This document shows positions 50,648 through 59,711 of a stretch of DNA of 64,000 bases, piece by piece (positions within the stretch are counted from its first letter, which is position 1; each line of letters starts with the position of its first letter). Source of the DNA: Geovibrio thiophilus (GTDB taxonomy: Bacteria; Chrysiogenota; Deferribacteres; Deferribacterales; Geovibrionaceae). The position numbers were made by a program, and so were the translations under genes. Location: contig NZ_CP035108.1 of the NCBI RefSeq assembly GCF_004087915.1, positions 186,001-250,000 on the forward strand, given 5' to 3'. The notes beneath the pieces are model-generated. The model ran no database searches. It was not told the origin of the DNA and worked only from the letters and a program-made list of their open reading frames with translations.

Positions 50648-50685
50648 TTAGGGAAACTTTTTTGCCGTAAAAAAAGTTTCCCTAA
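50648..50685. terminator. Second long hairpin between proX and the MarR gene
   Basis: TTAGGGAAACTTTTTT and AAAAAAAGTTTCCCTAA pair over 16 bp around GCCGT. The inner A/T blocks give T-rich ends on either strand. It lies between convergent genes and could terminate both. Confidence 0.6.
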
Positions 50686-50711
50686 AAAGTTTAGAATATA
50701 AAAAGCCTATT

Positions 50712-51161
50712 TTACAGGTCTATCTTTTTAACTTCGGGATCAAGCAGGCTGATTATCTTGCCCAGATTCTGGAGAAGATCCCCTGTTTCCTGCTCCGTTA
50801 CCTTTGTATTGTCAAAAAAACAGTCATGATCAAATATCTGCAGCGATTTTTCCGCAAAGATTTTCCCTTCCTCAGTGAGGCGGAGGTGGATTGCTCTTCT
50901 GTCTTTTCCGGTTTTAACCCTCTGAACATAGTTCTTAAGCTCCAGCCTGTCTATTATGCCTGTGATTGCGCTGTTGTTGAGGTTCAGGCGTCTGGTAAGC
51001 TCAGTGAGGTTCAGCTCAGGCTCTGCACGGAGCTCATTCAGACAGAGGAGCTGCGGAAGCGTGATATGATACTTGTTGCTGAGGTATTTTGAATATTTGT
51101 CCAGATAGCGGGAAAGTTTTCTTATTTCGTTTATAATGCTCACAGTGGTTTCGGTGTTCAT
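50712..51161 (-). CDS. MarR-family transcriptional regulator
   Basis: The 149-residue protein is a MarR-type winged helix: ITLPQLLCLNELRAEPELNL, the recognition helix region LTRRLNLNNSAITGIIDRLE, and the wing VQRVKTGKDRRAIHLRLTEEG. Such dimers usually repress a neighbouring transporter or stress gene and respond to phenolic or amphipathic ligands. The nearest gene upstream is the radical SAM gene, in the same direction with about 97 bp between them. A binding site could lie in that AT-rich gap, though no clear palindrome is visible. Confidence 0.88.
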   Translation of the reverse strand: MNTETTVSIINEIRKLSRYLDKYSKYLSNKYHITLPQLLCLNELRAEPELNLTELTRRLNLNNSAITGIIDRLELKNYVQRVKTGKDRRAIHLRLTEEGKIFAEKSLQIFDHDCFFDNTKVTEQETGDLLQNLGKIISLLDPEVKKIDL

Positions 51162-51258
51162 CTAAAAAATACCTCGTTCAAATGGTGATGTTGTAAGATT
51201 TCCTGTTATAAAAGTCAACAGAATTAGGGAAAACCGAAAGAAAGAGGTTTTTTGAAGG

Positions 51259-52512
51259 CTATTTTGTGGTTTTAAAACGTGACATTTTGGTGAAGTCCGG
51301 CTTCTCTCTTCCGTTGAAGAAACCGCAGGCGGAATAGTAGCGTATGTCCTCAAGCCAAAGGCGGAAAAATTCCCTGTCGTTGGCGAAGCGGCTTAAGAGC
51401 CCCGCCGGATGTTCAAAAAACTCCGTCACAGGTCCCAGAAGGGTTGAGGGATCACGGAAACATTCCCAGTCGCACTTGCGGCAGGATGCTTTGATACCGA
51501 AGCCTTTTGCCTCAAACTGTTCATACGCTCCCATGTCCTCTCCCTCTCTGAAGCCGCAGGGGTGAGCGTGACCGTTTTTCCCGTCTATGTAGAAGAAGTC
51601 TATGCCGCCTCTGCATCCGTAGTCGGCGGTTTCATCTCCTTTGTATTGTCTCAGAAGGCTCAGCAGGGAGGAACGGGGAGTGAATATCCTGAGGCGAGAG
51701 CGGTATTCGGGTATGGCTTCAGAAAGAGCTGTGAACAGCTCGATCTTCTCCTCTACAGTAAATTTTACTATGCGGTCTGCGGATTCCGCCCTGTAGACGG
51801 TATTTCCGTCAGCGCTCATGGGATAACAGGCGTTGACAATGGTAAACCCCAGATTCTCCGCAAAGGAGTAGAAGCGCCTGAATCCTTCCATAAAGCTTTC
51901 CCTGAAAACAGCCTTTGATTCGCCGGAGGTCAACTCAGGAATGTCCCCGAAGGAGACATTCCTGTTTATGCCGAGATTGGCAGAAGGATATATTCCGTAT
52001 TCGGCAAAGATAGGCAGCGCCTTTTCCATACCTTTTACAACGCCCCTGAGCCCCCGCATTTCCTCGTGAAGCTCTGCGTTCCACGTGTCCAGACTGAACC
52101 AGATCGTGTAAAGCTTCGTTGCGGCTATCCTCTCCGCCATGCGTTTCACTTTATCGGTGAAGTCGGGCTTGTCATGCCCTGTGAGGAAATAGGCGTTTGT
52201 GCCTGTGCGGATAAATTTTATGCCGTTTTCGGATGAACGGTTTACACAGTTTATCAGAGTATCGGTGTGGAGGAAGGGCTCGCCTCCGGTAAAGGATATT
52301 GCGTTTACTCCGTTTTCCGCAGCGCGGTCTATCATGGCGAAAAGTCTTTCATCGCTCAGGCGGTGGCGGTCAAACTTCTCCTGTACACGCATGCCGCATT
52401 GAGGGCATCTGGCGTTGCAGTGGTCTGTGAGCTGTATTATTGCCTGCCCGGGCGCCCTGCCCTTGAGGAAGGTTCCGGTGTTTCTGAGGAAATCGCTGAG
52501 CTTCAGTGACAT
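51259..52512 (-). CDS. Radical SAM protein with C-terminal SPASM-like cysteines
   Basis: The 417-residue protein has the radical SAM cluster motif CNARCPQC at residues 32-39, the GGEP motif (ISFTGGEPFLHTDTL) and a C-terminal set of cysteines (GCRGGIDFFYIDGKNGHAHPCGF, quoted in part, then SCRKCDWEC). These resemble SPASM/Twitch auxiliary clusters. Members modify peptides, sugars or lipids. The start overlaps the stop of the PHP-glycosyltransferase gene (TGATG), so the two are co-translated. Together with olsBA across the divergent promoter this suggests envelope-lipid or glycan work. The reaction is unknown. Confidence 0.88.
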   Translation of the reverse strand: MSLKLSDFLRNTGTFLKGRAPGQAIIQLTDHCNARCPQCGMRVQEKFDRHRLSDERLFAMIDRAAENGVNAISFTGGEPFLHTDTLINCVNRSSENGIKFIRTGTNAYFLTGHDKPDFTDKVKRMAERIAATKLYTIWFSLDTWNAELHEEMRGLRGVVKGMEKALPIFAEYGIYPSANLGINRNVSFGDIPELTSGESKAVFRESFMEGFRRFYSFAENLGFTIVNACYPMSADGNTVYRAESADRIVKFTVEEKIELFTALSEAIPEYRSRLRIFTPRSSLLSLLRQYKGDETADYGCRGGIDFFYIDGKNGHAHPCGFREGEDMGAYEQFEAKGFGIKASCRKCDWECFRDPSTLLGPVTEFFEHPAGLLSRFANDREFFRLWLEDIRYYSACGFFNGREKPDFTKMSRFKTTK

Positions 52513-54923
52513 CAGGCAACCGAGGCGGAAATTTCCCTGAGCCTGCCATCGCTTTTTTCAGGGAGGCTTTCGGGTTTATTCTTTGCGAAAAGATCACGCA
52601 GCACTTTGTCCCAGTTGAACACAGACATGACTCTTGAACGTGCCGCCTCTGAGAACCTGCGGTATTCTGCGGGTTTTGCCGCCGCAAGATCTATCATTCG
52701 GGATGCCTTGTGCAGCCAGTCTTCCATATCGTTCGCGTAGGCGACCAGTCCGGTTTCCTTATCGGCGATTATCTCCTTCGGTCCGCCCTCATCGGAGACA
52801 ATGGCGGGAACGCCGCACGCCTGCGCCTCCAGAACCACCATGCCGAAGGTGTCCGTTGTGCTGGGGAAGAGAAACAGATCCGCCATTGCATATACCTCCG
52901 GCATTCTGGCATGTTCTATTTCATTGAGAATAACCACGTTAGGCATACCAGCCGTTTTGCTTTTTAATTCATCGAGATAGGGACCGTCACCCGCCATCAC
53001 CAGACGGAGACTGCTGTATTTCTCATTCAGTCTGCCGAAAAGCTCAAGCAGGAAGTCGAGGTTTTTGTCCTTAGAAATTCTGCCCGCGTATGCGAGGGTG
53101 AATAAGCCTTCCTCCTGCTTTTTCATCGGGCAGAAAAGCCTTGCGTCTATTCCCCTGTGGAAGACGCTCATTTTGTGGCGCGCCATGCCCCGTTCCGAAA
53201 GCAGGCTCATGTATTCGGCTGAGGTTGTCTTAAGCTCTGAGACGGAGTCAAAGAACCAACGGGTGTAAGTTTCCACAAGTACCTTGAGGGAGTCGTTGGA
53301 GGTTATTTCATAAACTTCCTTGGTGAAGTCGGTGTGGTATATGCCTGAACTCTTCACATTGAGCAGCTTTGCCGCCAGAAGCCCCACCAGTCCCACCGGT
53401 CCCGGGGTGGAGATGTACACTTCATCGGGATCGAAGGCATAAATATCCTCAAGCGCCTTGAGCACGGAGGGTATCTTCACAGTGAGCTTTTCGTAGTACG
53501 GCATGGAAAATGAGTATATGGGCTTAAGGTTCACATAGTTCGGAGGCAGGCGGTGGTCTATCTCGTCCTCAGTGAGGCAGGAGATTATTTTGAGGTCGTA
53601 CCCCTGCTCGTGCGCCAGTCTGCCTATGGTGCGCAGAGTGACCGAGACTCCGTTAAGGTCGGTGATGGTATCCGTGAACCAGAGTATCTTCTTCTTTGCT
53701 CTGCCGGAGCGTACGGAGAAGCGCTGCTCTATCTCATCCACAAGGTGGCGATCCTTATACATATGCCCGAAGGAGGTGAAGAAAGGAACGCTTAAGAATA
53801 TTCCCGGCAGAGAGGAGGTAACACTGCGTACCAGCTCTTCCGGTCTGTAGTTTTTCGCGTCTCCGGTGAGCCCTGAGAGAGCCATCTTGGTGTATTCGTC
53901 GGCAATATCTGTTGCTTTTTCATAAACAACGGAGAGCTTGCGGTTTATATTGCCGTCCGTGAGACCGCGCACATCCTCTATGAGCTCGGTCACAAGACGT
54001 TTTACCTTGCTTCCGTCTGCGGATTTGCGCATCTTCATGCTCTTCAGCTTAAGGCGTTCAAGGAGAGTGGGCTTTTTGTCTTCAAAAATGTATGAGGTTA
54101 TATTGTTGAAGAGCCCCTGAGCGCCCGCCATGTTTTTGTGATTTCGGGTGAAGTCGTAGGCTATTTTGTAAACTGTGAAGGCAAGGGAGTGAAAGCTGCT
54201 GTAGTTTCCGGAGTGTCTGGTCTGCTTGGTTCTTATTTTTTCCAGAAACTCCTGCGGTGACGCCGCTTTTGTGATTGTGTAGGTGTTGCCGAGGAACAGA
54301 CCCGCATGGTCGTCAGAGCCTCCGGTGAAGCCCTTTATCCACGGGCACGAACCGAAGGTCTTAATTTTATGCTTGGCGGTGAGGTCGTCTATTTTATCGG
54401 GAGAGAGCCCCTCAAGGGCGTTTACCCATGTTGTGTTGTGAAGTTTGCCCCGTCCGCCGTTTATCCCCTCAAAAACATCAAAGAGGAGTACAAGCTTTTC
54501 AAGGTGTTCAATATTGAGCCTGCTGTTCACTGAGTATGTGGCGTGGGCGACCGAGTAGGCGATGTTCTGTTCTTTTATGTAGTCACGGAAATCGTAAATA
54601 TCACGCCGTATTTTCTGTATCATCGCGAACTGGCTTTCATTGAGTCCGTAGACGAGGCAGTGTATCTTGCAGCCGTCCTCAGGGAAGTACACGGTGGATT
54701 CCACTCCGGTGAAGGTGTCTTCGGGGTATTTCTCATTGAGAATGAGAGAAGCCTCCATCTTGTTATGGTCTGTGACGGTAACAAAGTCCATCCCTCTGTC
54801 TTTCATGGTGCGGTATATGTATTCGGGTTCTGTGTATGATTCGGCGGAGCCCAGTCTCTGTAGAAACCATTCTGTCGGGTGGTTGGAATATTTGGAGTGA
54901 CAGTGCAAATCTGCTTTTGCCAT
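52512..54923 (-). CDS. PHP-domain phosphoesterase fused to a GT4 glycosyltransferase
   Basis: ATG 54923 follows AGGAG, giving 803 residues. Residues 1 to about 300 form a PHP hydrolase with metal ligands in ADLHCHSKYS, TVTDHNKME and a later GGSDDHAG. From about residue 395 follows a GT-B glycosyltransferase of family 4 (ILWFTDTITDLNGVSVT, then AYAGRISKDKNLDFLLELF and EAQACGVPAIVSDEGGPKEI with the nucleotide-sugar Glu). Similar PHP-GT4 fusions are thought to build glycolipids such as glucuronosyl or mannosyl diacylglycerol. The neighbours olsB and olsA support a membrane-lipid role. The acceptor is unknown. Confidence 0.9.
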   Translation of the reverse strand: MAKADLHCHSKYSNHPTEWFLQRLGSAESYTEPEYIYRTMKDRGMDFVTVTDHNKMEASLILNEKYPEDTFTGVESTVYFPEDGCKIHCLVYGLNESQFAMIQKIRRDIYDFRDYIKEQNIAYSVAHATYSVNSRLNIEHLEKLVLLFDVFEGINGGRGKLHNTTWVNALEGLSPDKIDDLTAKHKIKTFGSCPWIKGFTGGSDDHAGLFLGNTYTITKAASPQEFLEKIRTKQTRHSGNYSSFHSLAFTVYKIAYDFTRNHKNMAGAQGLFNNITSYIFEDKKPTLLERLKLKSMKMRKSADGSKVKRLVTELIEDVRGLTDGNINRKLSVVYEKATDIADEYTKMALSGLTGDAKNYRPEELVRSVTSSLPGIFLSVPFFTSFGHMYKDRHLVDEIEQRFSVRSGRAKKKILWFTDTITDLNGVSVTLRTIGRLAHEQGYDLKIISCLTEDEIDHRLPPNYVNLKPIYSFSMPYYEKLTVKIPSVLKALEDIYAFDPDEVYISTPGPVGLVGLLAAKLLNVKSSGIYHTDFTKEVYEITSNDSLKVLVETYTRWFFDSVSELKTTSAEYMSLLSERGMARHKMSVFHRGIDARLFCPMKKQEEGLFTLAYAGRISKDKNLDFLLELFGRLNEKYSSLRLVMAGDGPYLDELKSKTAGMPNVVILNEIEHARMPEVYAMADLFLFPSTTDTFGMVVLEAQACGVPAIVSDEGGPKEIIADKETGLVAYANDMEDWLHKASRMIDLAAAKPAEYRRFSEAARSRVMSVFNWDKVLRDLFAKNKPESLPEKSDGRLREISASVA

Positions 54924-54977
54924 TTGTTTTCTCCTATGTATTGTCATCTGTTTGCTAATGTTTTCTATAAGCCCCCT

Positions 54978-55090
54978 TTGTCAGTTTTATGTCGCAACTG
55001 TGTAAAACAAATGTCAGGTTTATTTTATTTGAAGAATTTCTTACAACGGACGCAATAATTCCTGACAACAAAATAATATCCTCCTGACAT
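54978..55090 (+). promoter_or_regulatory. Four TGTCAG/CTGACA motifs in the PHP-GT/olsB divergent promoter
   Basis: TTGTCAG (54978-54984), ATGTCAGG (55011-55018), CCTGACAA (55061-55068) and CCTGACAT (55083-55090) lie between the divergent genes. The outer pair ATGTCAGG/CCTGACAT is a perfect inverted repeat and the last two are direct repeats 22 bp apart. This looks like a cluster of binding sites for one regulator, perhaps phosphate- or stress-linked. The regulator is not identified. Confidence 0.45.
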
Positions 55091-55113
55091 AAGAAAACAT
55101 ACGGAGTGGCAGA

Positions 55114-55995
55114 ATGAATGCTGTTAAGAAAGGAAAAATCAGAAAAGCCGCGGATTTTCTTCAGGAGCTCTCCAAAAAGTTCAGGTTCCGCCTGAGAACC
55201 TACAGACCGAATGTCACAATTAGTTTGGATTCACGCAAATATCTTGTTAAGACTGTGGAAAACGGAGACGAGCTCGGCGATGTTCTCCGCCTGCGCCACG
55301 AAGTTTTTTACCGCGAGCTGCTGGAAAAGAAGCGCTTCCGCGGGAAGGACGTTGATAAATATGACTTTCAGTTCGATCACTTAGTTGTCATAGATAAGGA
55401 GGCGGGGCAGATAATCGGCACGTACAGGCTGAACAGCTCCCTTTTCAGCGATAAGTTTTACTCCTGCTCCGAGTTTAAGATGGATAACATAGTGTCTCTT
55501 CCCGGGGTTAAGCTTGAACTGGGCAGGGCGTGCATACATCCCGACTACCGCAGCGGAGCGACAATAGCCGCTCTCTGGAAGGGGTTAGGCACATACATAA
55601 GCGAAACAGCCACAGACTGCCTTTTCGGATGTTCATCCGTTAAAACCACAGACAACCTCACCATCGCCCTTGTGCACTACTACCTTGAAAAAAACTTTCT
55701 GGCGCCGGAGGAACTTAGGGCTATGCCTAAGGCGAAGTTCCGCACGGATAAGTATCACAAAATGCTGGACATGATTCAGGAGAAGCGCTTTGCCCCGTTC
55801 CGTGAGGCAGCGGAGAACCTTGTTCCCCCGCTGATGCTCTCATACTTCAAGGCGGGCGGAGTTATCTGCGGAGAACCGGCTTACGACAAGGCTTTTAAAT
55901 GCTATGATTACCTCACATATCTTGATATAAAAACCATGGACGAATCGTTCAGAAAGAAATTCACGGAGAAGAAAAATGAGGAAGTATGCTGTTAA
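55114..55995 (+). CDS. olsB: OlsB-like ornithine N-acyltransferase (GNAT fold)
   Basis: The 293-residue protein matches the OlsB/hemolysin-like acyltransferase family: LRLRHEVFYRELLEKKRF, FDHLVVIDKEAGQIIGTYRL and LELGRACIHPDYRSGATIAALWKG, each quoted in part. OlsB transfers a 3-hydroxyacyl chain from ACP to ornithine to make lyso-ornithine lipid. The next gene, an O-acyltransferase, overlaps by 20 bp and would finish the lipid. The pair implies phosphorus-free ornithine lipids in this organism. The promoter region carries four TGTCAG-type motifs. Confidence 0.85.
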   Translation: MNAVKKGKIRKAADFLQELSKKFRFRLRTYRPNVTISLDSRKYLVKTVENGDELGDVLRLRHEVFYRELLEKKRFRGKDVDKYDFQFDHLVVIDKEAGQIIGTYRLNSSLFSDKFYSCSEFKMDNIVSLPGVKLELGRACIHPDYRSGATIAALWKGLGTYISETATDCLFGCSSVKTTDNLTIALVHYYLEKNFLAPEELRAMPKAKFRTDKYHKMLDMIQEKRFAPFREAAENLVPPLMLSYFKAGGVICGEPAYDKAFKCYDYLTYLDIKTMDESFRKKFTEKKNEEVCC

Positions 55996-56725
55996 GTTCC
56001 TCATATACCTGCATATAATAACAGGGAAGCTCACGTGCTTTTTTGTGCGGGACGAACTTAAAAAACGAAAGACGCTGAACGCCAATACATCCTTTTTCTG
56101 CCGTACAGGGCTTAAGCCTCTTGGTTTAAAGCCCGTTTTCAGCGGGGAGGAAGGGCTTAAGAAAGCGGGCGGCTGTCTGGTTGTCTGCAATCATATGTCA
56201 TATCTGGATATTATAATAATGGCGTCCATGCGCCCCTTCGTGTTCGTCTCATCCGTGGATATGCGGGAAACCCCGTTTGTGGGGATGATGGCGGAGCTGG
56301 GCGGAACATACTTTGTGGAGCGGCGCAATGCCTCCCGCCTCAGGGAGGAGATTAAGGAGCTTGCAGCGCTGATGGAGGCGGGCTTTGCGGTGGTTCTGTT
56401 TCCTGAAGGCACAAGCACCGACGGTTCAAGAGTGCTTCCTTTCCGCGCGCCGTTCATAGAATCCGCAAGGAAGGCAGGCGTTCCGGTTTATCCGGCATGC
56501 CTGAAATACGAGAGCGTAAACGGCGAGCCATTCGGCGAAAAAAACAGGGATCTGGTCTGCTGGTACGGAGATATGGCGTTTGAGCCTCATTTCGAGTCGC
56601 TTTTCAGGATGGATTCGGTGACGGCGTCGGTGAGGATTATGGACCCTGCCGATGCCTCGCATGCTGACAGAAAGGAGCTTGGGGACTATCTGTTCTCTGA
56701 GGTGGCTTCGGCTTACTACGCCTGA
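55976..56725 (+). CDS. olsA: OlsA-like 1-acyl lysolipid acyltransferase (PlsC family)
   Basis: The 249-residue protein has an N-terminal membrane helix and the four acyltransferase blocks: CNHMSYLD (catalytic NHx4D), GGTYFVERRNAS, VLFPEGTSTDG and VPVYPACLKY. Coupling with olsB marks it as the enzyme that acylates lyso-ornithine lipid on the hydroxyl group, though PlsC proteins can also make phosphatidic acid. GGAG stands before the ATG. Its end overlaps the convergent kinase gene by 10 bp. Confidence 0.87.
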   Translation: MRKYAVKFLIYLHIITGKLTCFFVRDELKKRKTLNANTSFFCRTGLKPLGLKPVFSGEEGLKKAGGCLVVCNHMSYLDIIIMASMRPFVFVSSVDMRETPFVGMMAELGGTYFVERRNASRLREEIKELAALMEAGFAVVLFPEGTSTDGSRVLPFRAPFIESARKAGVPVYPACLKYESVNGEPFGEKNRDLVCWYGDMAFEPHFESLFRMDSVTASVRIMDPADASHADRKELGDYLFSEVASAYYA

Positions 56726-58746
56726 TACGGGGTGCTCAGGGGAAGGCATATCTCAAACACGGTTCCCTTCCCTTCCTCGCTGGTGCAGCTTATGCCGCCG
56801 CCGTGCTGTCTTATGATGCCGTAAACTATTGAAAGTCCGAGACCCGTTCCCTTGCCCGGGTCTTTTGTTGTATAGAACGGATCGAATATGCGGTTTTTAA
56901 TCTCCGGAGACATTCCGCAGCCGGTATCCTCAAACAGAATACAGGCAAATTTCCCTTCGGCGCATTCTTTTATGAATGATGTTATGGTGAGCGTGCCGCC
57001 GTCCGGCATGGCGTCTTTGGCGTTGGAGGCAAGGTTCATCAGCACCTGTTCAAGCTGTATGTAGTCCGCCATCACGGGCATGTGCTCCTCCGAGAGATGA
57101 AGAACGACACTGACGTGCTCATCCACTATCTTCTCTATCAGATCAACATATTCCCGCAGAAGAATATTCATTTCCAGACATTCAGGGTGGTTGGGCTGCT
57201 TTCTTCCGAAAGTGAGCAGACCGTTTGTGAGCTTCGCCGCTCTGGTTACCGCTTTCATTATATGCACAACGTACTCGTGTTCGGGGGATTTTTCATCCAG
57301 CTTTTTCTGAAGCCTGTTTGCGAACCCGCCTATGACTAGGATTATGTTTTTGAGATCGTGGGCGAAGCTGCCCGCCATCTCTCCTATGATGTTCAGCCTC
57401 TGGGCGTGGCGCACCTGTTCCTCAAGGATTTTCTTGTCGGTGATGTCTTCCTTGAGCCCGATGTAGTTTACTATTTCCCCGCTCTGATCCTTCACGGGGA
57501 AGATTATGGCAGATTCCCAGTAGAGCTCGCCGCTCTTCTTTTTATTACAGAACTCGCCCTTCCATATTCTGCCGCCGGAGATCATCGCCCACAGGTCTAT
57601 GAAGACCTTAGGATCCATTTTATCGGATTTGAGTATTCTGGGGTTCTGCCCTACAACCTCGTCTGCCGAGTATCCTGTGAATTTTTCAAAAACGGGGTTG
57701 ACGTACTCTATGCTGCCGTCCTTATCGGTTATCACCACAGAGACAGTGCTGTGTTCAATGGCGTTTTTCAGCAGATTAAGCTGTTTTATTGTGCGTATTT
57801 TCTCAGTGATGTCCCGAACAATGGAGACTATATATTTGTTTTTGCCCATGGAGAAGGTGTGGCAGCTTATGCGCACGGGAAGGAGCGCGCCGGATTTGCA
57901 TTTTATGAGTGCCTCTATATGCGCATGTCCTGTTTTGAGGAGTATTTTAGAGGTTTCCCCCATGTCAAACTTGCCGCAGGGGTAGTTAAGTATCTCGGGG
58001 CTGAGGCTCATGAACTCTTCCTGAGTGTAGCCGAGTTTTTCGGAGGCGGATTTGTTTACCTCTATGAATCTGCCGCTGAGGACGTTATCTTCGGGCATTT
58101 CATGAACAAAGATAGCGTCAGAGGTGTTGTTGAAGAGGACGCCGAATTTTTCGATTAAATCTTTATTGCCTGATTCGGCTCCGATGATTCTGCTTCTGGC
58201 GGAGACAGCGCTCATGCAGGCGGCGGTCTCTTCGGTTATCTCCTTCAGCAGGCTGATTTCCTCGGGGCAGAACCGGTTTTTTTCACGGCTGAGAACGGTG
58301 AACACCGCTGTAACCTTGCCGCCTGTTTTTACGGGAATCGAGCAGAAGGAATTGATACCGCATTCCAGTGTTTTGTACTGCCAGAAGGAGAAGTCTTCCA
58401 TTGCGGAGATGTCGTTCACGGCGACTTCGTGCTCCTTGATCACAGCCTCGCCCACGGGACCGCAGTTGGGGTCGTTGCAGCATATACATATTTCGTGGGG
58501 GTTTATGTAGTCTTCGTATTCGCCGGAATATGAGGAGGGGATGATGCGCTTATCGGTGAATTCAACAATGAAGCCCGCCCATGCCGCTTCGTAGCCCATC
58601 AGCTCCGCCGACAGACGGCAGAGGGCATCCAGCAGTTCGCCCTCATCGCAGGCGCCTGCCGCCGCACGGCTGAGACTTTTGTAAAACTCAGCCGCTTTCA
58701 CGCTCAGTAACTTGTTCTTATCCGCCGGAGAAGGTTTAATGTTCAT
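56716..58746 (-). CDS. Cytosolic sensor histidine kinase (GAF-PAS-PAS-HisKA-HATPase)
   Basis: The 676-residue protein has no membrane helix. A GAF domain covers residues about 30-185 and contains a Cys cluster (HEICICCNDPNCGPVGEAV). Two PAS domains follow (FGVLFNNTSDAIFVHEMP, VSVVITDKDGSIEYVNPV). Then come a HisKA box (GSFAHDLKNIILVIGGFA) and a HATPase (NLASNAKDAM, DTGCGMS, GTGLGLSIVYGI). The cysteines in the GAF domain could bind a metal or an Fe-S centre, which is inference. No response regulator lies beside it; it may act through the Hpt or receiver proteins elsewhere in the window. Confidence 0.92.
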   Translation of the reverse strand: MNIKPSPADKNKLLSVKAAEFYKSLSRAAAGACDEGELLDALCRLSAELMGYEAAWAGFIVEFTDKRIIPSSYSGEYEDYINPHEICICCNDPNCGPVGEAVIKEHEVAVNDISAMEDFSFWQYKTLECGINSFCSIPVKTGGKVTAVFTVLSREKNRFCPEEISLLKEITEETAACMSAVSARSRIIGAESGNKDLIEKFGVLFNNTSDAIFVHEMPEDNVLSGRFIEVNKSASEKLGYTQEEFMSLSPEILNYPCGKFDMGETSKILLKTGHAHIEALIKCKSGALLPVRISCHTFSMGKNKYIVSIVRDITEKIRTIKQLNLLKNAIEHSTVSVVITDKDGSIEYVNPVFEKFTGYSADEVVGQNPRILKSDKMDPKVFIDLWAMISGGRIWKGEFCNKKKSGELYWESAIIFPVKDQSGEIVNYIGLKEDITDKKILEEQVRHAQRLNIIGEMAGSFAHDLKNIILVIGGFANRLQKKLDEKSPEHEYVVHIMKAVTRAAKLTNGLLTFGRKQPNHPECLEMNILLREYVDLIEKIVDEHVSVVLHLSEEHMPVMADYIQLEQVLMNLASNAKDAMPDGGTLTITSFIKECAEGKFACILFEDTGCGMSPEIKNRIFDPFYTTKDPGKGTGLGLSIVYGIIRQHGGGISCTSEEGKGTVFEICLPLSTPYQA

Positions 58747-58786
58747 AACAGTTTGTATTTTCGGGGATAGTCATCCCGTTTGCAAG

Positions 58787-59527
58787 CTATTTCACGTCAA
58801 AATTGAAAAAAGTCTTGGGAAACGGTTCCTTTTCAAGGGTGTAGTGCCACCACTCCTTTTCATAGTTCACAAAACCGTACTTTTTCATCAGATCCTTAAG
58901 CAGAAACCTGTTTGAGAGCTGCTTTTCCGTCAGAGACTCATTCTCCGTGGCGGAAAGCGGACTGAAGCAGTCAAACCCTGTGCCCATGTCTATGCTGTTG
59001 TCGCCGAAGCGGCTTGCAGCAGTGTTTTCACAGCTTCGCAGCTTGATATGGGGTATGTACTCCTCCTGCTCGGAGGCTTCATAAGGGATAATGGTGAGAT
59101 CCACTGTGCTCCCCCGGGAATGACCGGATTTCGAGGCGATGAAGCCTTTTTTGAAGAGAGTCTCCTTTGCCTCTCCGGGGTAAAATTCCGCCTTGGTTTT
59201 TGTGTCTTTCGGATCCTTTGCCCAGCGGACGAAGTGGTCTACCGCTTTCTGCGGTCTGTAGCAGTCGTATACTTTCAGGGAAAAGCCTATGAGCTCAAGA
59301 TCCTGCTGAACCCTGCCAAGGGCTTCCGCCGCCTGACGGGTGAGTATGCAGACCGGGGAGAGATAGCCGTCAACCCTTGTTCCGACAAAATTGTGGGAGG
59401 ACTGATAGCGTATCTCCTGAACAACTGAGGAATTAACATCGGAGAGGTAGACAAATCCCTTGGGCAGCTCGGCGTGAGCCTGCCGGAATACTGTAAGAAC
59501 GGATAAAATAAGAAACAGTTTTTTCAT
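58787..59527 (-). CDS. VanX-like D-Ala-D-Ala dipeptidase (peptidase M15D), exported
   Basis: The 246-residue protein has a signal peptide (cleaved after RQAHA). Its zinc site has the family motifs SGHSRGSTVD (His136, Asp143) and EWWHY (His228 with catalytic Glu). VanX-type enzymes split D-Ala-D-Ala; chromosomal, exported forms without van genes nearby, as here, are thought to recycle peptidoglycan dipeptides. It is alone on the strand, with its promoter in the AT-rich gap before the hybrid kinase. There is no sign of a vancomycin resistance cluster. Confidence 0.9.
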   Translation of the reverse strand: MKKLFLILSVLTVFRQAHAELPKGFVYLSDVNSSVVQEIRYQSSHNFVGTRVDGYLSPVCILTRQAAEALGRVQQDLELIGFSLKVYDCYRPQKAVDHFVRWAKDPKDTKTKAEFYPGEAKETLFKKGFIASKSGHSRGSTVDLTIIPYEASEQEEYIPHIKLRSCENTAASRFGDNSIDMGTGFDCFSPLSATENESLTEKQLSNRFLLKDLMKKYGFVNYEKEWWHYTLEKEPFPKTFFNFDVK

Positions 59528-59711
59528 TTAGGAGTACCTCCCCGCCTCAGCATGCGTCTTGTCATTAAAGTATTTCTCATAAAAGCACCGCAGTCAACCT
59601 ATTTGCCTCAAGCGGGTTTATCCGCATAGGCTCAATTATTTGACTGTATGCGGGGCGGTTTTTGCTGTATCATTTATATGTAAAGCTCATGGGTTTATAC
59701 GAGGTTCGGGG

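Noticed and set aside
58787-59527. Vancomycin resistance gene cluster
   Set aside because: Only a VanX-like dipeptidase is present. VanH, VanA/B-type ligase and VanRS are absent, and the protein has a signal peptide, so a recycling role fits better.
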